From Hyphomicrobiales bacterium (GTDB taxonomy: Bacteria > Pseudomonadota > Alphaproteobacteria > Rhizobiales > OSC116), in contig JABSRZ010000004.1 in NCBI GenBank assembly GCA_013214705.1, positions 124,001-188,000 on the forward strand: 64,000 nucleotides of DNA, read 5' to 3'. Within the stretch, counting starts at the first letter, position 1. Every line of letters starts with the position of its first letter. Shown one piece after another: positions 32,065 to 41,282 of the stretch. The translations under genes and the position numbers were made by a program. The notes beneath the pieces were generated by a model. It was not told where the DNA came from. It saw nothing but the letters and a program-made list of their open reading frames with translations, and made no database searches.

Positions 32065-32080
32065 TGGCACACTATGTGCA
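32065..32080 (+). promoter_or_regulatory. Sigma-54 promoter of flgF
   Basis: CTGGCACACTATGTGCAA: GG and GC separated by exactly 10 bp. Confidence 0.75.
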
Positions 32081-32135
32081 ATCTCATTGGCAATATACAA
32101 AAAGTATAACATTTAAAAACAATTGAGCTGAAACC

Positions 32136-32876
32136 ATGAGCAATGCAATTAGAATCGCACTTTCACAACAAGTTGCCCTTAAACGGCAATTAGCGACCGT
32201 TGCCAACAACCTTGCCAACATGAATACCACCGGCTTTAAAGCCGAAAACCTGGTGTTTGAAGAGCATATTATGCCCGGCGCAAGCATGGACAATGTCAAC
32301 ATCGGTTCCACTCAAATTTCATATGTATCAGACACAATGTTAATGCGTGATTTTTCATCTGGTGGCCTAAAAACCACCGACAACCCGCTCGATGTGGCGA
32401 TAAACGGCAAGGGCTGGTTTACAGTTCAAACCCCCTTGGGTGACCGGTATACCAGAAATGGCCATTTTACCTTAAATTCAAACGGCCAACTGGTCACCTC
32501 AAGTGGCCATCCGGTTGTTGTCGATGGCGGCCCCTTATCTTTCTCACCCGAAGAAACCGACATCACCATTGCTAGCGATGGCACAATTTCTACCAACCAA
32601 GGCGTGAGAGGCAAGTTGCAAATTGCCATTTTCGAAATGGAATCGATCCTTAAAAAAGAAGGTGCCAACTTATTCAGCTCGGTCGACGCGGCGCGAACAC
32701 CTGAATTTGTATCGTTAGCTCAAGGCATGGTCGAAAATTCAAATGTCGAACCTATTGAGCAAATGACCAAGATGATCGAAATTCAACGTGCCTATGAGCG
32801 CACCGCATCGATGATAGAAAAGTTGGGGCAAATGAAGACCAACGCCATCGGCAAATTAGCGCAAGTTGCGGCCTAA
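32136..32876 (+). CDS. flgF: Flagellar basal-body rod protein FlgF
   Basis: LATVANNLANMNTTGFKAENLVFEE; C-terminal VEPIEQMTKMIEIQRAYERTASMIEK. Confidence 0.95.
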   Translation: MSNAIRIALSQQVALKRQLATVANNLANMNTTGFKAENLVFEEHIMPGASMDNVNIGSTQISYVSDTMLMRDFSSGGLKTTDNPLDVAINGKGWFTVQTPLGDRYTRNGHFTLNSNGQLVTSSGHPVVVDGGPLSFSPEETDITIASDGTISTNQGVRGKLQIAIFEMESILKKEGANLFSSVDAARTPEFVSLAQGMVENSNVEPIEQMTKMIEIQRAYERTASMIEKLGQMKTNAIGKLAQVAA

Positions 32877-32896
32877 CATAATTTAAGGATAGACAG

Positions 32897-33682
32897 ATGA
32901 AATCATTATACACAGCAGCAACCGGCATGATGGCGCAACAGTTAAATGTTGAAGTCATTTCAAACAACATTGCCAACATGCGCACCACCGGCTACAAACG
33001 CCAACGTGCCGAATTTCAAGATTTGTTATACCAAAATCTAAGACGCCAAGGCTCTACAACTTCAGCCGATGGCAGCACAGTGCCTTCAGGCATTCAAGTC
33101 GGTGCAGGCGTTAAAACTGGTGCCACCTACCGGGTCATGTCACAAGGTAGCCTAGCCTTTACCGAAAAAAATCTAGACCTAGCCATTAGAGGCGAAGGTT
33201 TCTTTCAAATCGAACTTTCTGGCGGACAAACTGGCTACAGCCGCGATGGTACATTTGAGCGCGATGCCGAAGGCAATATGGTTACCCTAGATGGCTATAA
33301 GCTCATTCCCAATATTGTCATTCCTGAATCGTCACGCGACATTTCAATTGGCAAAGATGGCAGTGTAGATGTTTTTTTAGATGACAGTACGGTTGCCACA
33401 AATGTCGGCCAAATCACCTTGGCACGGTTTGCCAACAAAGCTGGTTTGGAAGCCATTGGCGACAATATTTTACTGGAAACACCCTCGTCTGGCACGGCCA
33501 ATGTGGCCATTGCCGGCAGCTCCGGCACTGGCAACATATTACAAAATTTTGTCGAACAATCCAACGTCAATGCCGTGCAAGAAATTTCAGAACTCATCAC
33601 CGCCCAGCGGGCCTATGAAATGAACTCAAAAGTCATCACCGTTTCAGATGAAATGATGTCAGTAACTGCCCGGCTTAAATAA
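32897..33682 (+). CDS. flgG: Flagellar basal-body rod protein FlgG
   Basis: MKSLYTAATGMMAQQLNVEVISNNIANMRTTGYKRQRAEFQDLLYQN. Confidence 0.98.
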   Translation: MKSLYTAATGMMAQQLNVEVISNNIANMRTTGYKRQRAEFQDLLYQNLRRQGSTTSADGSTVPSGIQVGAGVKTGATYRVMSQGSLAFTEKNLDLAIRGEGFFQIELSGGQTGYSRDGTFERDAEGNMVTLDGYKLIPNIVIPESSRDISIGKDGSVDVFLDDSTVATNVGQITLARFANKAGLEAIGDNILLETPSSGTANVAIAGSSGTGNILQNFVEQSNVNAVQEISELITAQRAYEMNSKVITVSDEMMSVTARLK

Positions 33683-33701
33683 ACACTAGATTGAAAATAT
33701 C

Positions 33702-34712
33702 ATGGCTAACTTCGCTAACATAAAATTCATCAGACAGGCTAGTTTTCTAGCGCTGCTCGTGGCATTGCTGTTGCCAATTACCGCCACAAATATTGCTACG
33801 GCACAACAATTAAAAGCCACCCAAATCATCATCAACGAAAATGTGGTGCGTTTGGGTGATATTTTCGATGTCGACTCAATTTTTGTCAATGAGGAATTAT
33901 TTCAAGCCCCGCCTTTAGGCCGCAAAGGGGTGTTAACTGCCACCATGCTCAACGCCATTGCAGTTAAATTTAACATCGAGTGGCGAAATATAAATAATGT
34001 TGAAAAAGTTACCATCAGCCGCAAATCTAGGCTCATAACTGCCGATGACGTGAAGCAATATTTGATAGATTACGCCACCGAAAACCAGCATATAATTGCA
34101 AATATTGGCCAACCCCGTGTGCAGCTAAACCGTCCGTTAGCCAATATTGTCATCGCGGCCAACGAATATAATAATTTTGTCATCACCAATTTTGTCTACC
34201 GCCCTTATAGCGACCAATTCAGTGCCGAATTCAGTTATGTAAAAGACGGCCAATATGTAACCAAAATACTGGGCGGTAAAATAGAAAACCTGGTGCAGGT
34301 GCCGGTGTTCACATCTAACATTCGGCGTGACCAAATTATCAACGCCGACCACATTAAATTCTTGCAAATAAACCATCGCCAATTGGCCGATAACATTATA
34401 TTAGACACCGCCGACATTATTGGCAAAACTGCAAAAAACACCATCCGCGCGCTGCAACCCATAACTTATTTTTCACTAAAATACCCCGATCTGGTCAAGA
34501 AAAATACCCTCATTAATCTGAAGTTTAAACTAGGCCGGTTGCAATTAAACATCAAAGCCCGGGCGTTAACCACCGGCGCAAAAGACGCAATCATTCGGGT
34601 TATGAACTTAGAAACCGGCAAACAAATTGATGCCGTTGTCACTGGCGAAGACCAAGCAATGACCCTCAATTCATACGCAAATAAGGCAACAAGGCTTGCC
34701 CAATCTAACTAA
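33702..34712 (+). CDS. flgA: Flagellar basal body P-ring formation protein FlgA
   Basis: Signal peptide; NIRRDQIINADHIKFLQINHRQLADNIILDTADIIGKTAKNTIRALQPI (SAF-like). Confidence 0.92.
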   Translation: MANFANIKFIRQASFLALLVALLLPITATNIATAQQLKATQIIINENVVRLGDIFDVDSIFVNEELFQAPPLGRKGVLTATMLNAIAVKFNIEWRNINNVEKVTISRKSRLITADDVKQYLIDYATENQHIIANIGQPRVQLNRPLANIVIAANEYNNFVITNFVYRPYSDQFSAEFSYVKDGQYVTKILGGKIENLVQVPVFTSNIRRDQIINADHIKFLQINHRQLADNIILDTADIIGKTAKNTIRALQPITYFSLKYPDLVKKNTLINLKFKLGRLQLNIKARALTTGAKDAIIRVMNLETGKQIDAVVTGEDQAMTLNSYANKATRLAQSN

Positions 34713-34744
34713 ACCATGGCGACATAAACCAACAGGCTGAAAAA

Positions 34745-35521
34745 ATGACGTTTACCTCATTAAAACAAACCCTAAACCTAGCTTCATTGGCCAGAATAAC
34801 CGCGGCAATCTTAGCCATTTCAATGCTAACCGCTTGTGGCGCAGTCGATCGGCTTGCCAACATAGGCCAAGCCCCAAAACTAGCGGCGATTGAAGACCCA
34901 ACCAGCAAGCTTGGCTATAGAGAAGTAAACATGCCGATGCCGGTGCAAAAGCAGCGCGCCAGACATAGTGCTTCGTTATGGTCACAAGGCAATGGCACAT
35001 TTTTTGGCGATAACCGCGCGGCAAATGTTGGCGACATTGTAACCGTAAATATCAACATTTCTGACAAAGCCAAAATCGACAATTCAACCACCATTGGCCG
35101 TTCATCATCTGAGAATTTTGGCATTGATGCTTTTGGCGGCATTGTTAAAAATATTGCTGGTGCGATACCCAATATGGACCCATCAAATTTGGTTGGCTTT
35201 GGCAATACCAGCAAATCTAGCGGCAATGGCAGCGTAAACCGCAACGAAAGTTTAAGCCTAAAAGTCGCAGCCATCATCATTCAAAAACTGCCCAACGGCA
35301 ACCTAGTCATCGAAGGCAAACAAGAAGTGAGAGTGAATTTCGAAGTCAGGGAACTTATCATCACCGGCATCGTGCGCCCGTCTGACATAAGCAGCGACAA
35401 CACCATAGACAGCAGCCGCATTGCCGAGGCGCGCATTTCATATGGTGGGCGTGGCCACATTACCAATATGCAACAGGCACGCTATGGCAAACAAGTGTTG
35501 GATATTCTACTGCCATTCTAA
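34745..35521 (+). CDS. flgH: Flagellar basal body L-ring protein FlgH
   Basis: Lipobox LTAC; LWSQGNGTFFGDNRAANVGDIVTVNINISDKA; VRPSDISSDNTIDSSRIAEARISYGGRG. Confidence 0.96.
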   Translation: MTFTSLKQTLNLASLARITAAILAISMLTACGAVDRLANIGQAPKLAAIEDPTSKLGYREVNMPMPVQKQRARHSASLWSQGNGTFFGDNRAANVGDIVTVNINISDKAKIDNSTTIGRSSSENFGIDAFGGIVKNIAGAIPNMDPSNLVGFGNTSKSSGNGSVNRNESLSLKVAAIIIQKLPNGNLVIEGKQEVRVNFEVRELIITGIVRPSDISSDNTIDSSRIAEARISYGGRGHITNMQQARYGKQVLDILLPF

Positions 35522-35541
35522 ATTATAAATAAAGTTCAGCC

Positions 35542-35597
35542 GTGTTTCTTAGAAACACAAAACTCAGCCGCAGGTTTTATACCTGCGGTTTTTTTAT
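35542..35597 (+). terminator. Tandem-hairpin intrinsic terminator after flgH
   Basis: GTGTTTC-TTA-GAAACAC then CCGCAGGT-TTTAT-ACCTGCGG followed by T-run. Confidence 0.8.
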
Positions 35598-35658
35598 AAA
35601 AAAATGGCCGAACAAATGTTCAGCCATTGGTAATTGTCACTATAAAATATTGAACGCT

Positions 35659-36075
35659 TTATACGTGGCGATATACTTTTTCGCGTTTTTCGTGTTTTTC
35701 TTGAGCTTCTAAAGACAATGTTGCAATCGGTCTTGCCGACAAGCGGTTTAAATTAATTGGGTTGCCGGTTTCTTCGCAATAGCCATATTCGCCTTTATCT
35801 AGGCGACGCAAGGCCGAATCTATCTTCGAAATTAATTTTCTTTGTCTGTCGCGGGTGCGTAATTCCAAAGCGCGGTCAGTTTCAGATGATGCTCGGTCAT
35901 TCAAATCTGGGTGATGTACATTTTCCTCTTGCATGGAATGAATGGTTTCCTTGCTCAAATCCAATATATCGTTTTTCCAGTCGGTCAATTTATTAAAAAA
36001 ATAAACCTTCTGTTTTTCATTCATAAAATCTTCATCTGGTGAAGGTTCATAACCTTGCTCTAATTCTACAGCCAT
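35659..36075 (-). CDS. dksA: DksA-family RNA polymerase-binding transcription factor
   Basis: DRASSETDRALELRTRDRQRKLISKIDSALRRLDKGEYGYCEETGNPINLNRLSARPIATLSLEAQEKHEKRE; ATG at 36075. Confidence 0.92.
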   Translation of the reverse strand: MAVELEQGYEPSPDEDFMNEKQKVYFFNKLTDWKNDILDLSKETIHSMQEENVHHPDLNDRASSETDRALELRTRDRQRKLISKIDSALRRLDKGEYGYCEETGNPINLNRLSARPIATLSLEAQEKHEKREKVYRHV

Positions 36076-36278
36076 ACCCACTCCAAAATACAAACTGCTA
36101 ACTAAATAGCCCGCTTTCCAAATCCCACTAGGTTAAATGACAAAGCCAAATAACCCTCCTTTTTCGGGCGACTATACAGTTAAAGCAGATTTTATTCAAT
36201 CGATTTTGAGTATATGTGGCAAAAAAATATTCGCATTATACTTCAATAGGTTATAATTAGTATGGTTAACCAGCATGG

Positions 36279-36701
36279 TCAGCGTTGTTGCATTTTCGCC
36301 AGTTCAACTTGCGCCCGCAAATCAACTTCGTCTAAAATATTATTTAGGCCCTTATCTTCAAATGCCTGTCTCTCTTCGCTGGCAAGTTTAGACAGGTTAT
36401 GCACTTTTTGTTCGGGTATATGGCCGCTCAATAAACCAATTCTAATGTCTTCAAGCAAGCCCAACATTTCGCGGCTACGGGCGACAGCGTTGCCGCGTTG
36501 GCTTTTTTGTTCAATTTCCTGCAATGCCAATAGGCTATCGACCGCGGCAATGGGTTGCATCGGTGATAATGGCGCAGCGACATTCACTTCCGCCACATCT
36601 TCATCAGCCACCGGTTGAAACCCACCCGATGCACCAGAAACTTTTTTTGCATCACGTTTTTTACTCACCGAAGACGCACGATTCTGACTGGTTATTCGCA
36701 T
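36279..36701 (-). CDS. fliX: Flagellar assembly regulator FliX
   Basis: AAVDSLLALQEIEQKSQRGNAVARSREMLGLLEDIRIGLLSGHIP...LDEVDLRAQVELAKMQQ. Confidence 0.88.
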   Translation of the reverse strand: MRITSQNRASSVSKKRDAKKVSGASGGFQPVADEDVAEVNVAAPLSPMQPIAAVDSLLALQEIEQKSQRGNAVARSREMLGLLEDIRIGLLSGHIPEQKVHNLSKLASEERQAFEDKGLNNILDEVDLRAQVELAKMQQR

Positions 36702-36807
36702 CTATATCTCCTTACATTTAAGTAAAGGCAATTATCAAATGATTCTTTCAAGCATAGGGCAATTTGCTCACCGTGCCAATCCACAACGGCTGATGACGGT
36801 TTTTAAT

Positions 36808-36822
36808 CGGCAAAAACTGCCC
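36808..36822. promoter_or_regulatory. ftr-like palindrome upstream of flgI
   Basis: CGGCA-AAAAC-TGCCC. Confidence 0.5.
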
Positions 36823-36927
36823 TACGCACTTTTTTGCCCCATAAAAGCTGACTTAGCGATTATCATATTTATACCCAACCATCTGTATTTAAACAATTTT
36901 TTATAATAAAAAAGTAATTTCAAACAT

Positions 36928-36942
36928 TGGCACGCTTTTCGC
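36928..36942 (+). promoter_or_regulatory. Sigma-54 promoter of flgI
   Basis: TTGGCACGCTTTTCGCTA; 10-bp GG-GC spacing. Confidence 0.75.
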
Positions 36943-36997
36943 TACATATAAATAAAATGCATTCGCAATATTTAATATTTTGAACAAAGCAAATAAA

Positions 36998-38125
36998 ATG
37001 GTTGATATAAAAATTCCAAAACAAATCGTGAGAATCATATTTCTAAGTTTCTTTATGTTCACAAATTTGGGCACGGCAGTCGCCGCGTCGCGCATAAAAG
37101 ATATAGTCGATATCGAAAACATCCGCACCAACAAGCTTATAGGCTACGGTCTGGTGGTTGGCCTAAATGGCACCGGCGATAATCTAGCTTCATCCACTTT
37201 TACCAAACAAAGCATGCAAACCTTGCTCACCCATTTTGGCATTAATGCTGGCAATTTAGAGCTAAAGTCAAAAAATGTGGCAGCGGTTATGATCACCGCC
37301 GAACTGCCGGCTTTTGCCATGAACGGCACGTTAATTGACGTGGTGATTTCCAGCATCGGCGATTCGAAAAGCCTACAAGGCGGCGTTTTATTGGCCACCA
37401 ATTTACTGGCCTTAAATGGCGTCGAATATGCTGTGGCGCAAGGGCCAATTTCCATCGGTGGTTTTAAAGCCGAAGGCAAAGCCGCCACCATCACCACCGG
37501 CATACCCACAGTTGGCCGCATCGCCAATGGCGCCATTGTCGAGCGCGAGATGGAGCTAGACTTTGCTGGCCGTACAGCGCTAAAAATTGGCCTAAAAAAC
37601 CCCGATTTTACCACCGCAAAACGCATAGCCCGCACCATTAATGCTTTTATGGCCATGGACATAGCCGAGGCGCTTAACCCCAACACCATTCAATTGGTGC
37701 GCCCCACTGCTTATCGCGGCACAATGGTCGATCTGATTACCGAAATTGAACAGCTACGGGTAGAGGTTGACCAAGTTGCCAAAGTTTTGATAGATGAGCA
37801 AACCGGGGTTATTGTCATCGGCCATAATGTAAGGGTCAGCCAAGTGGCCATCGCCCAAGGCAACTTGACCATATCCATCACCGAAGCGCCAGAAATAAGC
37901 CAGCCTGCACCTTTTTCACAAGGCGTCACCACCGAAGCGCCACGTACCGAAATTACCATCGATGACAATTCGGACAACGCCCTTGCGGTGTTAGAAAAAA
38001 GCATTTCGCTAACTGAGTTGGTAGATGGCTTAAATGCATTGGGCGTCGGCCCACGAGATTTAATTTCAATTTTGCAATCTATAAAAGCCCTAGGTGCCTT
38101 ACAGGCCGAACTTGTGGTGATGTAA
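36998..38125 (+). CDS. flgI: Flagellar basal body P-ring protein FlgI
   Basis: SRIKDIVDIENIRTNKLIGYGLVVGLNGTGDNLASSTFTKQSMQTLL; ORF call begins at TTG 36980, ATG at 36998 preferred. Confidence 0.97.
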   Translation: MVDIKIPKQIVRIIFLSFFMFTNLGTAVAASRIKDIVDIENIRTNKLIGYGLVVGLNGTGDNLASSTFTKQSMQTLLTHFGINAGNLELKSKNVAAVMITAELPAFAMNGTLIDVVISSIGDSKSLQGGVLLATNLLALNGVEYAVAQGPISIGGFKAEGKAATITTGIPTVGRIANGAIVEREMELDFAGRTALKIGLKNPDFTTAKRIARTINAFMAMDIAEALNPNTIQLVRPTAYRGTMVDLITEIEQLRVEVDQVAKVLIDEQTGVIVIGHNVRVSQVAIAQGNLTISITEAPEISQPAPFSQGVTTEAPRTEITIDDNSDNALAVLEKSISLTELVDGLNALGVGPRDLISILQSIKALGALQAELVVM

Positions 38126-38151
38126 GCGATATATTTTTTAGGAAATTTAAT

Positions 38152-38538
38152 ATGAATATGGCAACAAATTTAATAGATATAAAATCGATGATGAGCAATG
38201 TTTCAACCGCTCAACCCTCTACCAAGAGTGCGACCACAGTCCATGAGTTTAAACAATATCTCAATGCAGAAAACAATCAAAGTTTAAAACTCACCCAAGC
38301 CGAAATGCTCAAAATAGACGAAACCGCCGAAGAGTTTGAAGCCATGTTTCTAACCAGCATGCTTGAGCAAATGTATAGCGGCATGGAGCTAGAAAAACCA
38401 TTTGGCGGCGGCAATTCCGAAAACATATACCGTTCAATGTTGATTGGCAAATATGCCGAAAACATGGCCTCATCGGGCGGCGTTGGCATTGCCAATCAGT
38501 TAAAAGACAGCATGTACAAAATGCAGTTAGGAATATAA
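38152..38538 (+). CDS. flgJ: Rod-binding protein (FlgJ N-terminal domain type)
   Basis: DETAEEFEAMFLTSMLEQMYSGMELEKPFGGGNSENIYRSMLIGKYAENMASSGGVGIANQL. Confidence 0.9.
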   Translation: MNMATNLIDIKSMMSNVSTAQPSTKSATTVHEFKQYLNAENNQSLKLTQAEMLKIDETAEEFEAMFLTSMLEQMYSGMELEKPFGGGNSENIYRSMLIGKYAENMASSGGVGIANQLKDSMYKMQLGI

Positions 38539-38539
38539 A

Positions 38540-39016
38540 ATGAACAACAACATCCTTTCAAATGATCTGATTCAAGACCGCACCAAAGCTATGATATTCT
38601 GTACTGATATGCATGAAGTGTTGGCAAAACTGCAAGATTTGTTGGTTCAAGAAACCTCGCGGTTAAAGATAAATGATTTAACCGTGCTGGCCGAACTGCA
38701 CGAAGACAAACAAAATCTAATCGAAACTTATAGCTATTTCGCCACCATATTTAAGGCCAATCGACGCAATTTATCGCAATATGCACCCGACAAATTGGCC
38801 AAACTCCGCATCATTATAGAAAATTTTCAAGAAAGTTTACGCCGCAATCATCTGGCAATCGATGCCCAACAGCAAGTGGCCTTGGGCATTATGGAAACCA
38901 TCACCCGACATGTAGAAAACCGCCAAAGACCAACCACTTACGGCAACCCACGGGTGCCAAAACGTGCGGCTCCCAATAGCCATGTCACCTCGTTGGCTCT
39001 CAACCTATCCATATAG
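38540..39016 (+). CDS. FlgN-like flagellar export chaperone
   Basis: Helical; MHEVLAKLQDLLVQETSRLKINDLTVLAELHEDKQNLIETYSYF; position after flgJ. Confidence 0.7.
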   Translation: MNNNILSNDLIQDRTKAMIFCTDMHEVLAKLQDLLVQETSRLKINDLTVLAELHEDKQNLIETYSYFATIFKANRRNLSQYAPDKLAKLRIIIENFQESLRRNHLAIDAQQQVALGIMETITRHVENRQRPTTYGNPRVPKRAAPNSHVTSLALNLSI

Positions 39017-39135
39017 GTAGGTAAACTTTTAGTTAAATTTGGCGCTTTAACTTCATCTAACTCTAATATCTCTTTTATATAGTGGCTGCAATATTCGTGG
39101 ATGGATATTCTGGTGGGCTACATAGAGGTATTACT

Positions 39136-39588
39136 ATGTATGCACTAACATCAACGTCAAGCCCTACAACCAAGGTTGCGGGCTTAACAAGTGACATGCA
39201 AAATTCAGCGGGCAATGGATCAGGCGGGCAAAATGCCAGTCAGGTGATCTCCAACACGCCTTCGCTCGAACCCTCGGTTATAGATGCCAGACCACGGCAT
39301 GCCAATGGTAACAATTCGCCCCCCACTTGGCCTCCTTTTGCCGCGCCGTTTGCTTTCAGCCAAATGCAATTGGCGCGCATAAATGAGTTTAACCTAGAAC
39401 TTGTCACTCAATCGACACAAAACAAAACCGCGCAATTCAATACTGAGCGCATCATGAGTGAGGCCAATTTCCAACAACAACTTAACCAGTCGCCTTATAT
39501 GATGATAAGCATCAATCAAAATTTAGCCGCCTTACAACAAGTGGCGGGTGGCGCTGGTATTAAACCGCCGGCATATGACCCGGGCTAA
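39136..39588 (+). CDS. Hypothetical protein between flgN-like gene and flagellin array
   Basis: ORF with internal ATG at 39136; no recognised domain. Confidence 0.5.
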   Translation: MYALTSTSSPTTKVAGLTSDMQNSAGNGSGGQNASQVISNTPSLEPSVIDARPRHANGNNSPPTWPPFAAPFAFSQMQLARINEFNLELVTQSTQNKTAQFNTERIMSEANFQQQLNQSPYMMISINQNLAALQQVAGGAGIKPPAYDPG

Positions 39589-39760
39589 TGAAGCCCGGTC
39601 AGCTCGAAATACATAAAGTTAGCGCTTAACTATTTGTTTACCTTGTTTAACAAGTATGCGTTAACCACAAGTGCAAACAACTTATTAACCACCTTTAAAA
39701 ACAGTGTGTTAAGGTTAAAAACGGTTAACCACAAACCTTAATTTCGGCTTCAGGTTTGCA

Positions 39761-39775
39761 GGGTAAAACTTGCCC
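39761..39775. promoter_or_regulatory. ftr-like palindrome upstream of flagellin 1
   Basis: GGGTA-AAACT-TGCCC, same 5-5-5 geometry as other sites. Confidence 0.45.
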
Positions 39776-39827
39776 TAGTTCGATCAGAAAGATTGGATAT
39801 CAACATTCCGAGAATTAGGAAAATACT

Positions 39828-40991
39828 ATGTCTGTTACACTCTCAAAAGCCGTACGCCAAAACCTCCAAGCTATGCAGTCAACTGCAAAAATGATGGCTG
39901 ATACTCAAAATCGTTTGGCGACAGGTAAAAAAGTTAACTCAGCGTTAGACAACCCTACAAACTTCTTCACAGCGTCTGCATTAGATTCACGCGCCAGTGA
40001 TCTTAGCCTATTAATGGACAGTGTGGGTAATGCCGTTAAAACACTAGAAGCTGCCGACAATGGTGTTAAAGCCATTCAAAAATTGGTTGAATCTGCACAA
40101 GGTACTGCGCGTCAAGCCCTTCAAGCACCGCAAAAATCAGAAGCCGTCACCGGCGTAAAAGGCACCACAACAGGTACTGACATGTCGGGTTACACCGATA
40201 ACGACCTCGGAGTAGCGGAAACCATTACCTTTAAAGTAGGTGGTGGTTCAGAAGTTACGGTTGCATTCGCCGATGGCACACAGGATACTTTAGCCAATAT
40301 CGCAACACAGTTAAGTACTGGTGCAGGCATCTCAGCAGCCGTGGTTTCTAACAAATTGGTTATCACTGCCGATAACGAAGGCGATAGCATTGAGATCACT
40401 TCAACTGGCACAGCCACGCTATCAGCTGTTGGCCTATCTGCTGGCACCTCTACCGATCAGGTAACGGCTGTAGCTGCAACCGACAATGCAACTCGTACCA
40501 GCCTAGAAGCACAGTTTAAGGAAACTATGGATCAAATCGATCAATTGACCCAAGACGCTGGCTTTAACGGTAACAACTTCTTGGACTCTGACGACCTTAA
40601 AATCACTTTCAACGAAGATGGTTCATCTTCAATGACCATTAAAGGTGCAGATACCTCATCTTCTGGCCTTGGACTGACATCACCGGCCGCAGGCGACTTC
40701 CAGGACGATGTGAAAATAGAAGCCGTGTTAAAAAGTCTAGACACAGCAACAACATCTCTTCGTTCAAGCGCATCTACTTTTGGTTCTAACTTGTCAATCG
40801 TGCAAACCCGTCAAGATTTCACCGAAAATATGATCAACACGCTTGAATCTGGTGCAGCCAACCTAACAATGGCCGACCTGAACCAAGAAGGCGCCAACAT
40901 GCTGGCCTTGCAAACCCGCCAATCATTGGCAACCACTGCATTGTCAATGGCATCTCGTGCCGATCAATCAATCTTGAGCCTACTTCGTTAA
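39828..40991 (+). CDS. Flagellin (copy 1)
   Basis: Conserved D0/D1 ends: LSKAVRQNLQAMQ..RLATGKKVNSALDNPTNFFTA and ANLTMADLNQEGANMLALQTRQSLATTALSMA. Confidence 0.96.
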   Translation: MSVTLSKAVRQNLQAMQSTAKMMADTQNRLATGKKVNSALDNPTNFFTASALDSRASDLSLLMDSVGNAVKTLEAADNGVKAIQKLVESAQGTARQALQAPQKSEAVTGVKGTTTGTDMSGYTDNDLGVAETITFKVGGGSEVTVAFADGTQDTLANIATQLSTGAGISAAVVSNKLVITADNEGDSIEITSTGTATLSAVGLSAGTSTDQVTAVAATDNATRTSLEAQFKETMDQIDQLTQDAGFNGNNFLDSDDLKITFNEDGSSSMTIKGADTSSSGLGLTSPAAGDFQDDVKIEAVLKSLDTATTSLRSSASTFGSNLSIVQTRQDFTENMINTLESGAANLTMADLNQEGANMLALQTRQSLATTALSMASRADQSILSLLR

Positions 40992-41021
40992 GCCCAACTG
41001 ATTAGTTAAAAATATAAAGAG

Positions 41022-41056
41022 CGGAACTCGGTGTATATCTCGGGTTCCGTTTTTTT
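41022..41056 (+). terminator. Intrinsic terminator after flagellin 1
   Basis: CGGAACTCG-N10-CGGGTTCCG followed by T-run. Confidence 0.8.
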
Positions 41057-41189
41057 GTGCCCTACCCTCAAACAACAAATTTTATTGTGTTTTATTTTCA
41101 ACGTCTTAAATAATTTCATCAACAGATATACACATCCAAATAACCGCTTTAACCCATTATTAAGGTTACCAGAACAATAATATGCCTAT

Positions 41190-41224
41190 TCACCGAATGT
41201 GAATTGAATGCTCACCGAATGTGA
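41190..41224. repeat. Direct repeat of TCACCGAATGTGA, 22-bp period
   Basis: Two identical 13-mers at 41190-41202 and 41212-41224, each an imperfect dyad TCAC-N5-GTGA. Confidence 0.85.
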
Positions 41225-41282
41225 GCTTGTAATTAAATAGTCAGAATGATTATTTTTGTAATCCTAGGATAGGAAAAGTAAA

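Noticed and set aside
36757-36778. Minus-strand TTGGCACGGTGAGCAAATTGC as a sigma-54 promoter for fliX
   Set aside because: GG to GC spacing is 8 or 15 bp, not 10
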